Of a stretch of DNA of 64,000 nt, positions 45,165 through 55,194 are shown in pieces. Position 1 is the first letter of the stretch; each line of letters begins with the position of its first letter. Where the stretch lies: positions 23,935,501 through 23,999,500 of the forward strand of contig CM073887.1 in the NCBI GenBank assembly GCA_037176705.1, in the 5' to 3' direction. The notes below the pieces were generated by a model, which saw only the letters and a list, made by a program, of their open reading frames with translations, did not search any database and was not told the origin of the DNA. The position numbers were made by a program, and so were the translations under genes. The stretch comes from Molossus alvarezi. Taxonomy: Eukaryota; Chordata; Mammalia; Chiroptera; Molossidae.

Positions 45165-46850
45165 ATTTAAATGTAAATATTTTAAAAACTAGACTCTCCA
45201 ATATTTGAAAGTAATTGCTTTATATCATTTCTCTCTTTTTAAAGATGTTAAATTTTAAGTCTACTAAGAGCATTATGTGTTTTTAGTAAGGAATGGTCTC
45301 CCTTTTTTCAGTAGCTTTTTCACTCACCTTTGACATCACTTAAAGCAACTTTAGTAGGGGGAGTCACCCACTGAAATACTGAGCATTCCACTATTTTCCT
45401 AAAGTAATCTGTACAGTGTCTTAGACAATACTTTCTTCCACCTTTGCCCCACCATACCATCATCTTTCTCCCAGGCAAAACCCTATTACCTCTTTTCCTT
45501 CTTCTAACTTTCTAGGAGCCCATTCAAGAACATCTAACTTTGCCGTTCATATCTTATTCTCTACCCATGACCTCTGCTGAGCTCCACCAGAATCTGCACC
45601 TGATTTCCTTTACCAAAACCTTTTCGCTAGGAGTCCTTCACAAAACCCGGTAGAGTAAGTACATGATGCCTACATTCCTTTTTCCTCTTCCTGGACACAT
45701 AGAAGGACTATTTCACAGCCTTCCTTGCAGTGAGTCTGAGGTCATGTGATTAGTAGAATGTGGGCAGAAATAATGTGTGCGGCTCCCAGGCTTGATCCCT
45801 AAAGTCTCCCATGAGATAATCAGCTTGTGATTTCTAACCCGTCAACAATGCTTAGAAGCAAAGATGTTAAGATAATTGGATCACATGCTAGGAGTCCAGA
45901 TTCCTTAGTTGCTGCTTGAAGGAATGCTATCCAACCTCAATCAGACAGTGACTTGAACTAAACATAAAGTTGTATTATGTTAAATTGTTGAGTTTAATAC
46001 TAAGTTTGCATTTAGAAACATAAAGAATAACAAGTCATTATGTTAGTAGTCTAGTGAGGTGGGGTTATATAAGCTTTTGTGAACAGACATGAGAATGCAA
46101 CCCCTTTTTGTTATACTGTTTTTTGAAGAAACGTAAGTTCTGAGTTCAAATCCAAACAAAAGAACTTCTAGGGATTGACTTCTCTGTGAAAGAAGTACAA
46201 CACATTAGATCATTAGCATCCTCTGGGTTTTTTGTTTAAGGCTTTCTTTTCAACAGATAGACAAGATTCCCATTCAGGTTCCCCAGCCTTTCATTCCAGG
46301 GTTGACAATTCTTTTGATAACCAAATAAAATGTCATGAGCTACCATCTTATATGTTATGAAAAGTTCAAAGCCAGTTCTCTCCACTGTGGCTGGCATAGT
46401 CAAATAATGATAATACCTTGTCCCACACTGTACACTATCATTTCATTTCATCAACATAAAACTGTTGCATGTAGTGAACTTTTAGGTTGAGTGATAACAA
46501 ATCATTATAGTATAAGAATCAATTTATATCAGAGGAAACAACTTTAAATTCAACATCAGATATTACCTTTTCTAAAACTGTTGGCCAGTTGCAAGCTTGG
46601 GGAATTTCTCACGGATTATGTCTTAAGTCTCTTCCTATCACTCTATATATGCTTCTCAACCCCAGCATCCTCCTCAGATATCTCCAGAGCAAACTCCTTC
46701 AGCACAAGTTTCCTTTTACTTTATTGCTTAATACAACTCTCTTGGTTCTCAACCTTTTGCCAAAAAAAAAGGCTCATTGAAATCGTTGTTAATAATGTAT
46801 ACAGATGCAAATAAGATAATTCAAGTGGCTTAAATATGTAGGGCATCCGC
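45165..46850. other. Mostly unassigned; weak LTR-like patch near 45.7-46.1 kb
   Basis: 45640-46070 has the feel of an old LTR ('cagccttccttgcagtgagt', 'ggtcatgtgattagtagaat', 'tattatgttaaattgttgag'), but I cannot assign it. No gene seen. Confidence 0.3.
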
Positions 46851-46854
46851 TGTT

Positions 46855-46995
46855 TCTCTTTAATGAAGAATACACTGGTAGGGAGCCCAAGATTGGTGCA
46901 GCAGTTCAGTAATGCCATCAAGTACCCAGGCTATTTTTTTTCTTTGCCATCCTTATTGCTATCCATGCCATGTTGACTTTTATCATCAAACCTGT
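46855..46995 (+). pseudogene. Possible broken protein-coding fragment
   Basis: With one frame change at the T-run near 46935, the plus strand reads GSPRLVQQFSNAIKYPGYFF and then FAILIAIHAMLTFIIKPVAR before a stop, a hydrophobic, membrane-helix-like end. No family recognised. Weakly supported: it could be chance in AT-rich DNA or an eroded retrocopy. Confidence 0.18.
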
Positions 46996-47297
46996 GGCCC
47001 GATGAGTCACAAAAAGGCTGCTGTTCCTCAGGAGTCACAGCCACATTGCAGACTGGAAGAAAGAGGAAAGCGTGGTGCCCGTATGAGGAAAAGTGGATTC
47101 TTCTCCCAACATTTTCAACACAATTCTGTTTAGGTCTTATTGATGCAGTGGTGCCTTGGGGACACACCAAGCTCTAAAAAAAGGCTGAGAAGTATTTTAG
47201 CTGGGCATTCTTGCTCAAAGTGAGGTTGGAATTCTGTTTATAAGAATATGGGAAAAATACCTAAGGAGTAGGGTATCAGCAGTATCTGACACTTTTT

Positions 47298-47655
47298 CTT
47301 AGTCTGGTGTGAATGCTATAAGAAAATATCATTTACTGTGTGGCTTATAGACAACAGAATTAGTTTTCCACAGTTCTGGAGGCTGGAAGTCTGAGATCAG
47401 GATGCCAGCATGGTTGAGTTCTGGTTAGAGCCCTCTTCTGAGTAAGACTGTCAACTTTTCATTGTATCTTCACATGATGGAGAGCAAAATATAGCAACCT
47501 CCTAACTCATAAGGCACTAATCTCATTTGTGAGAGCTCCACCCTCATGACCTCAACTAATCCTAATGACCTCCCAAAGGCCACACCTCTTAGTACCATCA
47601 CATGGGGGCAGGGTGGAGATAGGATGTCAACATATGAACATTCAGTCCATAACAC
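47298..47655 (-). mobile_element. ERVL-MaLR-type solitary LTR
   Basis: On the minus strand it starts TGTTATGGACTGAATGTTCA, continues 'gtgatggtactaagaggtgt', 'gcctttgggaggtcattagg', 'ggtcatgagggtggagctct', 'cagcctccagaactgtg' and ends near 'agcattcacaccagactaag'. This is the layout of a MaLR LTR (MST/MLT1 group). About 358 bp, single LTR, no internal viral genes. Ancient and inert. Confidence 0.85.
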
Positions 47656-47664
47656 ACTTCAAGG

Positions 47665-47995
47665 TGTTTTTCTTAAAATGACCTCCTACCCCAGAGATGA
47701 AATGTCACTGCCTAATCACCAGATAAAGTTACTGTTGGTTTTTGTTTTAAACAGCAGTTTTCCCCATTGTTTTGCATAGAAATTTCAGTAATATGTAGAC
47801 GCCTCTCTTTTGCTTCTTGTAGTTTAAAAATTTTAGTAACTTAATTTCAGGAGCATTTTAAATAAGTTTTTGATCAGATAGTTGGTGTTAGTCTCTTACA
47901 TTATCACTGCAAAGCACATCTTACTAGTGGCATTTAAGCTATTTTTTAAACCCATGTGTAAGAATGATTAAATACTAATTTTCCTTTTTTAAAAA
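47665..47995. other. No gene or recognised repeat seen
   Basis: AT-rich DNA. Confidence 0.35.
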
Positions 47996-48366
47996 AAAAG
48001 TATTATTTTTAAAACAATCTGAAACTTACAGAAAATTTGCAAGGACAGTATAAAGAGCTCCTTTTGTCTAAAACTATTTGGAAGTAAGTTGCTGACCTAA
48101 TGGCCCATCACCCCAAAATACTTTAGGGAGTGTATGTAGTACATTATCCCACATAATCACAGTACGACCATCAAAATCAAGAATTTAATCTTGACCATCC
48201 ATACTACCTAATCCTGAGGTCCCCATTAAATTTCATCAATTGTCTCAGTAATATCCTTTATACAAAATAAAGGATACATTTAAGAATGTGTGTTGCACTG
48301 AATTGTCACATCTCTCTAGTCTGAAATGCTTCCTCAATCTTTAACTTTCATGACCCTGGTACTTTT

Positions 48367-48554
48367 TTTTTTTTTTTTTTTTATTCCAAAGATGGTTTTA
48401 TTTATTTATTTATTTATTTTTTCCCTTATGGAAAATGTATTTCACTCTCATTTGTCAGTCTCCACAGTAAGAGAGAGGAATTTAGCCCAGGAGGCTGAAG
48501 GCTGGCTGTGTGGGGAGAAGTAAATCTTCACGTAGGTCCTGAGCGTCTACTATG
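48367..48554 (-). pseudogene. Processed retrocopy 3' end, source gene unknown
   Basis: A 20-plus T run (minus-strand poly-A) preceded by the signal AATAAA (GGAATAAAAA), about 190 bp in all, with TSD ATGACCCTGGTACTTTT exact (48350-48366, 48555-48571). It has no SINE head and no L1 3' end, so it looks like the 3' end of an mRNA copied by L1 and truncated. Minus-strand text includes 'ggagactgacaaatgagagt' and an (AATA)n run. I do not recognise the parent gene. Confidence 0.75.
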
Positions 48555-49105
48555 ATGACCCTGGTACTTTTGAAGATTACAGCTCATTATTTTGTGGAAT
48601 ATCCCTCAACCTGGATGTGTCTGTGTTTAGCAGGCATATCACCAAAGTAATGCTGTGTTCTTAGCATCTCATCGGGTGATGCTCAATTTCAGTCTGTCCT
48701 ATTACTGATGATGTCCACTTTAATTACTTGGTTAAAAATTATGTCTTCCAGGCTTCTCCACAATGAAGTAAATCCAAAATGAAGTTACTATTTTTTTTAA
48801 TAAGTATTAATTTTGTGAGGAGATGCTTTAAATCTAAATAAATATCCTATGTCTCATCAAACTTTAATTTTACTCTTTTATATGTATATCAGTATGAGTT
48901 CATGGGTTCTTATTTTGTTCAATGAATTATAATCTCTTAATACTATTTATTTTGCTGCTTAAATTGTCCCCTATTTGGCCACTAGGAACCTCTGCAAAAT
49001 GGCTTCGGTGTCATTTTGTCCCATCATTCTTTCCCAGCACAACAAAAAGTTCCAGGCTCAAGTTGTACTTCCCTTGCCCCAGGGTAAATTGGCTATTTCT
49101 CCAAG

Positions 49106-49220
49106 GAATAGTGTTACCAAATTTAAATTAGAATTTCAGATAAAAACCGAAGTATAGATATGTCCCAAGCAGTTTACTTGTTTGCTAGATATTTGCTGTA
49201 TTTTTATATGTCTGGCACCC
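49106..49220. mobile_element. Possible short hAT-like MITE inside L1
   Basis: 'gtgttaccaaatttaaatta', 'gaatttcagataaaaaccga' and 'gatatgtcccaagcag' match the theme of a small old DNA element (GTTGCCAGATTT...TTTCAGATAAACAAC...TATGTCCCA). Ends not resolved. Confidence 0.4.
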
Positions 49221-49611
49221 TACCGAGGAGCCCTTGTTCTTTTAAGCAGCTAATGGTATGTAGAAGCCACAATCTGGGTAGGTCTGCTGGTTGCAATTTG
49301 AGTCCACAGCTCTCAGCTCTTGATGGGCAGAGCCAGGGAACATTTGTGTACACACACACACACACATTTACATATATATCTTGATGCCACATAGATAAAG
49401 ACACATTGCAACCCATGAGTTCACACTGATAACTTCTACTTCCTATCCAACACCTGAGGTGAGAGTTTATTCTAGTTTTCTCCCTTTCCATATTTATGAC
49501 TTCATTCCTAGGGTGATAAACCTGGCTCACATTACCCTTAATATATTGACTTAATTGATCAATCCCTTGGTATAAAATTAAACTCACATGACTGTCACTG
49601 CCTGCTCACCT

Positions 49612-49925
49612 ATGAGGATCCCTCCTCAGCCTGCTTGTGCTCGGACCCCTGTGCCAGGCCATCCCCACAAGAAGATACCCTCTTCACCCAACTTGGGCTC
49701 TGATACCTTCTGACACCTCGCTGCAGGCCACCTCACAGTGTAGATCCCTCTTCATCTTTCCTGGAATCTGACCCCCCCACCCCCCGCCCCACTACCACCC
49801 CAGCATGCCACCCCCTGCAGGGATCTGCTCCTCTCCCTGCTCAGGCTCTGCCACCATACACCAGGCCATCGTCACGTGGAGGCCTCCTCAGCCTGCTCTG
49901 AACTGACTCCATACCCATCCTTCCT
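49612..49925. repeat. Degenerate C-rich tandem array
   Basis: Four to five loose units of roughly 55-75 bp share GATCCCTCCTCAGCCTGCT-like starts and 'ccaggccatc'-like ends (49618, 49675, 49741, 49820, 49885). Pyrimidine-rich and quite unlike the surrounding AT-rich DNA. It may be an expanded part of the adjacent L1M 3' UTR. Confidence 0.5.
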
Positions 49926-49964
49926 GTCTCTACACCCTCCTCCCTGCCCTCAGCATGAAAGTTT

Positions 49965-51090
49965 TCAGATATAATGATACTTAGTATGAAATATTATATT
50001 ACTCTTTGTACTCGTAACACAAGCTGAGGTTTTCAATGTAAAAGAGGTTTTGACAGGAGTCACTGGAAACACAGTTACTCGGAAATATTTTTAATCATTT
50101 ACATTGAGCTGATAATAACCACAACTTATTGACTAATAATACAAACCCAAGAAAAGTCAAAATTAGAAATGTAGACCACTGTTTAAAAACCCGTTTGTCT
50201 CCACTTCCTCTCTAAACCCCTAAAATAATAGTCAAAGAATAAAAAGGCATAAAAAGTACAAGAGAACATGAGATGAAATGACAGAAGAAAAGAGATGTCC
50301 AGGAAATGTCTAGACGGTAGAAAATAGATGGACAAAGAATAACTAAGACAAAAGGAAGCTAAAACTAAAGTTCCTGCAGCACAGAATCCAGCAGTAACCA
50401 GCTGATTCCTGATGCAGAACCCTATACATGTCAAAAATTGAAGTCACTAGGTGCCTCCGAATTAATGGGTACAGGGCAAAGCAGGAAACAGGCCAAGGGT
50501 CATCAAACATTTGAGGAGAATCTAAAATGAAAGTGAAAAAGAAAATTAGCCTGGAGAAAACTGAGATAATACAGAAAAAGAAACATATCAAAGATTAAGA
50601 TAAAACTTTAAAGTTGAAGGGCATGGGATAGTGGTATGTACATGTATGTTTGTGTATATGTGTTGAGATAATCTTTACTTATAATAGAAACTTAATAGAT
50701 GATGCCTTGGTTTTAAAAATCATGACATATCTGTATGAGCATGTTATGTACATGCAGATACTAACGGGAAAACCTAAAATGTAGAACGTGCTTGCCTCTA
50801 AGGAAGCCACATTAGATGAGGGGAAATGTTTTTCTTTTTTTTAAACAAGCCTATATATTATGTTGGTAAAGAACAAGAATTTAATTTAAAAATTAGTTTT
50901 GTACAAATGGAAACATCTTAATATAGCACACATTTGAAGTAGGCTATAGGAGAAAGAACCAAAATTTGATACCTCGATTCAGTTCAATGGGAAATTCTGC
51001 ACATTTATGGCTTATATAATAAATCTGTATAAGGTCTTAACTTTTGAGATTCAGTCTACACATTTATAACTTTGGGATACTAATACTTGC
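49965..51090. other. No gene or recognised repeat seen
   Basis: AT-rich; overlapping minus-strand frames at 50183-50591 lack exon features. Confidence 0.35.
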
Positions 51091-51095
51091 CTTAC

Positions 51096-51607
51096 TGTAT
51101 TAATATGCTAGGGCTGTCATAACACATCATACCACCGACCAAGTGGCTTAAACAATAGAAATTTATTTTCTCACAGTTCTGGAAGCTGAAAATCTAAGGT
51201 CAAGGTGTCGGCTGGGCTGGTTTCTCTTGAGGCCTCTCCTCTGGCTTACAGGTATCCCCTTTTGTAGGAGCTCAGCCTTGGGGTTTCTTTCTCTTCCTAT
51301 AAGGATACCAGTTACAGATAGAGAGAAGCCGCGAAAGTCGAAGAGCGAAGTGGCGAGGGATGACTGTGTATAAAGAAAGAATCCTACTTCGCAGAAATTC
51401 ATTCATTGCGGTAGAGTCTGGAACTGATTAACCGCGATAAATGAGGGCTGACTGTACATTGAATTAGGGCCCTACACTGAAGGAAGTCCTCATTTTAATT
51501 AAATAACATCTTTAAAGACCTTTTCTCTAAATATAGTCATATTCTGAGGTCCTAGAGATTGAGATTTCAACGTATGAATTTGGGGTAAACACAATTCAAC
51601 CCATGCT
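51096..51607 (-). mobile_element. ERVL-MaLR-type (MLT1-like) LTR with a DNA element inserted
   Basis: Plus-strand reading: 'tattaatatgctagggctgt', 'ccaagtggcttaaacaatag', 'tctcacagttctggaagctg', 'ttagggccctacactgaagg', 'aagaccttttctctaaatat', 'tttcaacgtatgaatttggg', 'caattcaacccatg'. This is the complement of an MLT1-group LTR. Interrupted at 51315-51454. A lone, inert LTR with no internal region. Confidence 0.87.
51315..51454. mobile_element. Pogo/Tigger-like MITE inside the LTR
   Basis: Flanked by TA (51313-51314 and 51455-51456), it begins CAGATAGAGAG and ends GATAAATGAGGGCTGACTG. It also contains an inner terminus-like motif GCGAGGGATGACTG at 51353-51368. GC-rich motifs such as 'aagccgcgaaagtcgaagag' are typical of Tigger ends. 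Left end is poorly matched to the right. Confidence 0.65.
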
Positions 51608-51750
51608 ACCTACCTACTACATTCATTCATTTGCTAAGATTCATTAGGGCTTCTTTTATGTTCCAACCTGTGCTGGGCACTAAAGATTGAATGAAAGGAT
51701 CAAATGAGATAATGGTATTTTGAAAACTAACTTAAAATATAAAAGACATT

Positions 51751-51985
51751 GCCCTGGCCGGTTTGGTTCAGCAGTTAGAGTGTCGGCCTGTGGACCAATG
51801 AGCCGCGGGGTTCCATTCAAGTCAAAGGCACTTACCTTGGTTGTGGTTAGTCCCCGGCCCTGGTCAGGGTCAACCAGTCAGTCAGTGTGTCTCTCTCAAT
51901 TCGATATTTCTCTCTTTTCCTCTCCTTCCCTCCCACTCTGTCTGCAGATAAATGGAAAAATATCCTCGGGTGAGGATTTAAAAAT
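51751..51985 (+). mobile_element. VES SINE, type A
   Basis: GCCCTGGCCGGTTTGGTTCA head, mutated B box (GGTTCCATTCAAG), shortened CT tract, end ATATCCTCGGGTGAGGATTT and an AT-rich tail. Confidence 0.93.
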
Positions 51986-52082
51986 ATATATATTATATTT
52001 AAAGCATAACTTATCCAACATCATACTTTGCTTGCAGCAAATAATTAAGTTGAATGATGTCAGATAAGAAAGATAAAAAATT

Positions 52083-52302
52083 TCTTTTTAATTTTTTTCT
52101 TTATTGATTTTTAGAGCGAGAGGAAGGGAAAAGGAGCAAGAGATAGAAACATCGATGAGAGAGAACATTGATTGGCTGCCTCCTGAATGCCCCCCACTGA
52201 GGATCGGGCCCACACGCAGTCATGTGCCCTGACTGGAAATCGAACCAGCGACCTCTTGGTGCATGGGTCGACTCTCAACCGCTGAGCCACACCAACCAGT
52301 TA
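52083..52302 (-). mobile_element. VES SINE, type B
   Basis: Reverse copy: TTTCTTTATTGATTTTTAGA, AACATCGATGAGAGAGAACA, B-box complement GGAAATCGAACCAG, GCATGGGTCGACTCTCAACC and GAGCCACACCAACCAG. Confidence 0.93.
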
Positions 52303-52309
52303 TAACTGT

Positions 52310-52530
52310 TATTTCTTAAGCACCTGATATGTGCCAGGCACTGACAATAAGATTTATGTAAGCTATCTTATTTAATCATGACTACTACCCTGCTGGGTCA
52401 ATATTATCAAAATCATTTTACTGCTAAGAAACTTATCACTTACCAACTCAGTAACTTCCCTAAGCTTGTACATCCAGTAAGTGGTTTCAGTTTGGAGCTA
52501 TCTGATGCCAACACCCACATCCACGCTCCT
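52310..52530 (-). mobile_element. MIR SINE
   Basis: 'agcacctgatatgtgccagg', 'tatcttatttaatcatgact', 'aacttccctaagcttgtaca' and 'ccagtaagtggtttcag' match reversed MIR. Confidence 0.8.
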
Positions 52531-52575
52531 TCCTCTACTCTCTATTATGAGTTACAACTAGCAAGGAATTACGGC

Positions 52576-52680
52576 TTCCTTCCTTCCTTCCCTCCCTCCC
52601 TCCCTCCCTCCCTCCCTCCCTCCCTCCCTCCCTCCCTCCCTCCTTCCTTCCTTCCTTCCTTTCTTTCTTCTTTCTTTCTT
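52576..52680. repeat. (CCTT/CCCT)n microsatellite joined to a poly-T tail
   Basis: About 100 bp of CCTT, CCCT and CTTT units running into a T-rich stretch. Read on the minus strand, this is the A-rich tail of the adjacent HAL1-like element continuing as (GAAA)n and (GGAA/GGGA)n. Confidence 0.95.
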
Positions 52681-53041
52681 TTTTTTTAAATCTTTATTGT
52701 TGGATGTAAAATGTATTACAGATGTTCTACATTTTTCCCCCATTGACTCCCTCTTCCCCACCCCCGGCCCCCTCCCACCTTTTCCCACACTATCGTCTGT
52801 GTCCATTGGTTATGCATATAAGTGCTTTGGTTTATTTCTTCCCACTCCCCCAACCCCTTTTCCTTTTAGGTTTGTCAGTCTAGCAATGAATTTGTACTTC
52901 TTAATCATTTCACCTTTTTCACCCATTCCCCCAAACCCCCTTCCCAACTGGCAACCAACAAAATGTTCTCTGTATCTATGAGAATGTTTCTGTTCTACCT
53001 GCTCATTTTGTTTGTAGATTCCATTGTTGATAGATATGTAT

Positions 53042-53980
53042 TCATTGCCATTTTGTTTGTTCATATATTTTATCTTTTTCTTCAAAAAGACCCTTCATCA
53101 TTTCATATAATAACGGTTTGGTGATGATGAACTCCTTTAACTTTTTCTTGTCTGGGAAAGTTTTTATATGGCCATCAATTCTAAATGACAGCTTTGCAGG
53201 ATAGAGTAATCTTGGTTGTAGGTTCTTGGTTTTCATCACTCTGAATATTTCTTGCCACTCCCTTCTGGCCTGCAAAGTTTCTTTTGAGAAATCAGCTGAC
53301 CGCCTAATGGGAACTCCCTTGTGGGTAACTAGCTGCCTTTCTCTTGATGCTTTTAAGACTCTCTCTTTGTCTTGAACCTTTTGCATTTTGATGATGATGT
53401 GTCTTGGCTTGGGCCTCTTGGGGTTCATCTTGTTCGGGACTCTCTGTGCTTCCTGGACTTGTATGTCTGTTTCCTTCACCAAGTTAGGAAAGTTTTCTGC
53501 CATTATTGTTTCAAACAGGTTTTCAATTTCTTGTTCTTGCTCTTCTCCTTCGGGCACCCCCAAGATGCGAATGTTGGCACGCTTGGTTGTCCCAGAGGCT
53601 CCTTACACTATCCTCATTTTTTGGATTCCTTTTTTTTTTTGCTGTTCTGATTGGGCATTTTTTGCTTCCTTATATTCCAAATCTATGGTTTGCTCCTTGG
53701 ATTTACATACTCTATTATTGAAGCTGTGTAAATTATTCTTTATTTCAGTTAATGCCTCCTTCAATTCTAACTGTGCATCCATGATTTCTAACTGGTCCTT
53801 TTTTATGCTCTTGAGGCCCTCCCTAAGTTCACTGAGGTTCTCACTAAGTTCATTGAGCATCCTTATAAGCAATATTTTGAACTTAGCATCTGTTAGGTTG
53901 CTTATCTCCATTTCGCTTAGTTCGTTTCTTGGGGTTTTGTTCTGTTCTTTCATTTGGGACCTGTTTCTTTGTCTCCTCAT
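53042..53980 (-). pseudogene. L1/HAL1 ORF1 (RNA-binding protein), broken by two frame shifts
   Basis: L1 ORF1 protein is a trimeric nucleic-acid chaperone that packages its own RNA. The start MRRQRNRSQMKEQNKTPRN lies at 53980. Residues about 30-125 are heptad-rich (LSENLSELREGLKSIKKDQL), a coiled coil. A slip in the A-run at about 53627-53637, and a one-base shift near 53597, break the frame. The RRM then follows (NIRILGVPEGEEQEQE, ENLFETIMAENFPN), then the C-terminal domain (KMNPKRPKPRHIIIKMQKV, SADFSKETLQARREWQEIF, PAKLSFRIDG). Restoring length gives about 310 codons, normal for ORF1. The copy is otherwise well preserved, so probably fairly young. Confidence 0.88.
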
Positions 53981-54086
53981 TTTGGCAGCCTCCCTCTGTT
54001 TGTTTCAGTGTATTATTTAATGAAAGGTATGGGGCTAGCTGAGACCAGATGCTGCTTGTTTGGAAGAATTTAGGAAAAACCTGAAG

Positions 54087-54886
54087 CAGGATCCAAGACA
54101 GGCCAATCCTATGGTTAAGCAACTGGCAACAGCATGGGTAGGCCTGAAAGTTGGGTGGGGTGGGGCGGGGCCTCAGGGAGTCAGCAGGGCGGGGCTACCA
54201 GTGTGAGCCACGTTGCTGGAGTCCCAGATATGGCGACTGTCTGCCGCCCCAGGGAAGGGCTCACCAAAGGAACAGAGGCCTCTTACAGCACGTTTGTCCC
54301 CAAGAAAACCCCCTCTCCAGCCCTCGCTCCAGTGCCAAACAGCTCAGTTCTTCCCTGTATGTCTCCGGTGCCCCTTGAGCTGCTTCCCCTCCAAGCTTAG
54401 AGAGAGAGAGTCCCATAAGTCCGTGCGCGGGCCCTTTAAGGAGCCGCCTGGGGCTCCAGCCGCTTCAGCTTCCCTGAGCCTCAGTTCCTGCTGGTTTTTC
54501 CAGCCAGAAGTTATGGGGAGTCTCTTCCTGGCACTGGAACCCTGAGCGGGGCACCTGGTGGGACGGGGACCCCTCCGTCCTCAGGAAGGACCTTCCCAGC
54601 CGAGGTATCCTCCTGATTTTTATCCGCCACACTTGGGTGTGGGACCAGCCCGTAGCGCCGCTGCCACCGCTGCCTCCGCGCCGCAACCTCCCCCCGCCCC
54701 CGCCCCTCCGCCCTCCTACCAGTCTGGATGTGGCTGCTGCTTTAATTCCGTAGCTGTAGGACTTCCATTCAGCTTGATTTCAGGCGGTTTTAAATGATGG
54801 TTGTTCTGTAGTTTAGTTGTAACTTTGATGTGGTTGTGGGAGGACGCGATACCGCGTTTACCTACCCGCCATCTTGACCGGAAGTC
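54087..54886 (-). promoter_or_regulatory. HAL1/L1 5' UTR with internal promoter
   Basis: Read on the minus strand from 54886, the YY1 core CAAGATGGCGG appears 8-10 bases in, as in L1 promoters. Then GC boxes (GGGGCGGGGGCGGGGGG near 54690-54706) and other CpG-rich blocks follow down to about 54130. It makes a second GC island in the window that is transposon-derived and should not be read as a gene promoter. Confidence 0.8.
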
Positions 54887-54906
54887 CCTCTCTCTTCATT
54901 TTCCCC

Positions 54907-55164
54907 ATAATCCTCAACCAAGGATATGTTTATTGATTTTAGAGAGAAAGGGGGAGAGAGAGACGGAGAAAGAGAGAGAGAGAGAGATAGAGAAACATAG
55001 ATGTGAGAGAGAAACATCAATCAGTTGCCTCCCATATGTGCCCCAACGTGCCCCAACCGGAGATGGAACCTGAAACCTAAGTATGTGCCCTGACCAGGAA
55101 TCAAACCTGTAACTTTTTGGTGCACAGGACGGTGCTGCAACCATCTGAGTCACCAGCCAGAGCT
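54907..55164 (-). mobile_element. VES-type SINE
   Basis: Reverse copy: TCCTCAACCAAGGATATG (tail-side motif), long (GA)n tract, B-box complement GGAATCAAACCTG, head CACCAGCCAGAGC. A second GATGGAACCTGAAACC motif may be another B-box-like site. Only about 20 bp separate it from the start of the HAL1-like element. Confidence 0.9.
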
Positions 55165-55194
55165 AGGCTTTATTTCTTTAAGTTAGTTTTGTTA

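Larger units (their letters stand above)
48000..49590 (+). mobile_element. Long L1M 3' UTR with two later insertions
   Basis: 'gaaacttacagaaaatttgc', 'gtcacatctctctagtctga', 'ttttgaagattacagctcat', 'tcagtctgtcctattactga', 'ggcttctccacaatgaagta', 'aaggaatagtgtt' and 'catgagttcacactgataac' follow the 3' UTR of L1MC/ME-type elements. Interrupted by a retrocopy (48367-48554) and probably by a small DNA element (49106-49220). Confidence 0.77.
52681..54886 (-). mobile_element. HAL1-like half-L1 retrotransposon: 5' UTR, ORF1 and 3' UTR, no ORF2
   Basis: About 2.2 kb on the minus strand. The 5' end reads ACTTCCGGTCAAGATGGCGG, the YY1-site start of an active-type L1 5' UTR. A GC-rich 5' UTR of about 0.9 kb follows, then ORF1 (53042-53980), and after its stop only about 350 bp of 3' UTR (containing 'ggttgccagttgggaagggg' and 'gaacatctgtaatacatttt') before AATAAA and the A-tail. 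No reverse-transcriptase sequence lies between ORF1 and the tail. HAL1 elements with this layout are known in mammals, including bats; they rely on L1 enzymes supplied in trans. TSDs could not be identified because the tail merges with a microsatellite. Confidence 0.85.

Noticed and set aside
47298..51607. Endogenous retrovirus with coding genes
   Set aside because: Only LTR sequence is seen; no gag, pol or env reading frame lies between or beside them, and the two LTRs belong to different subgroups.
53388..54020. Plus-strand frame of 210 codons over the HAL1-like ORF1
   Set aside because: It is the antisense shadow of ORF1; the minus-strand frame has the recognisable coiled coil and RRM.
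54130..54880. Second GC-rich island read as a gene promoter
   Set aside because: It is the 5' UTR of the minus-strand HAL1-like element.
54887..54906. Target duplication for the HAL1-like element
   Set aside because: The right flank (CCCTCTCTCTTC...) only matches the pyrimidine microsatellite loosely, so no duplication can be claimed.
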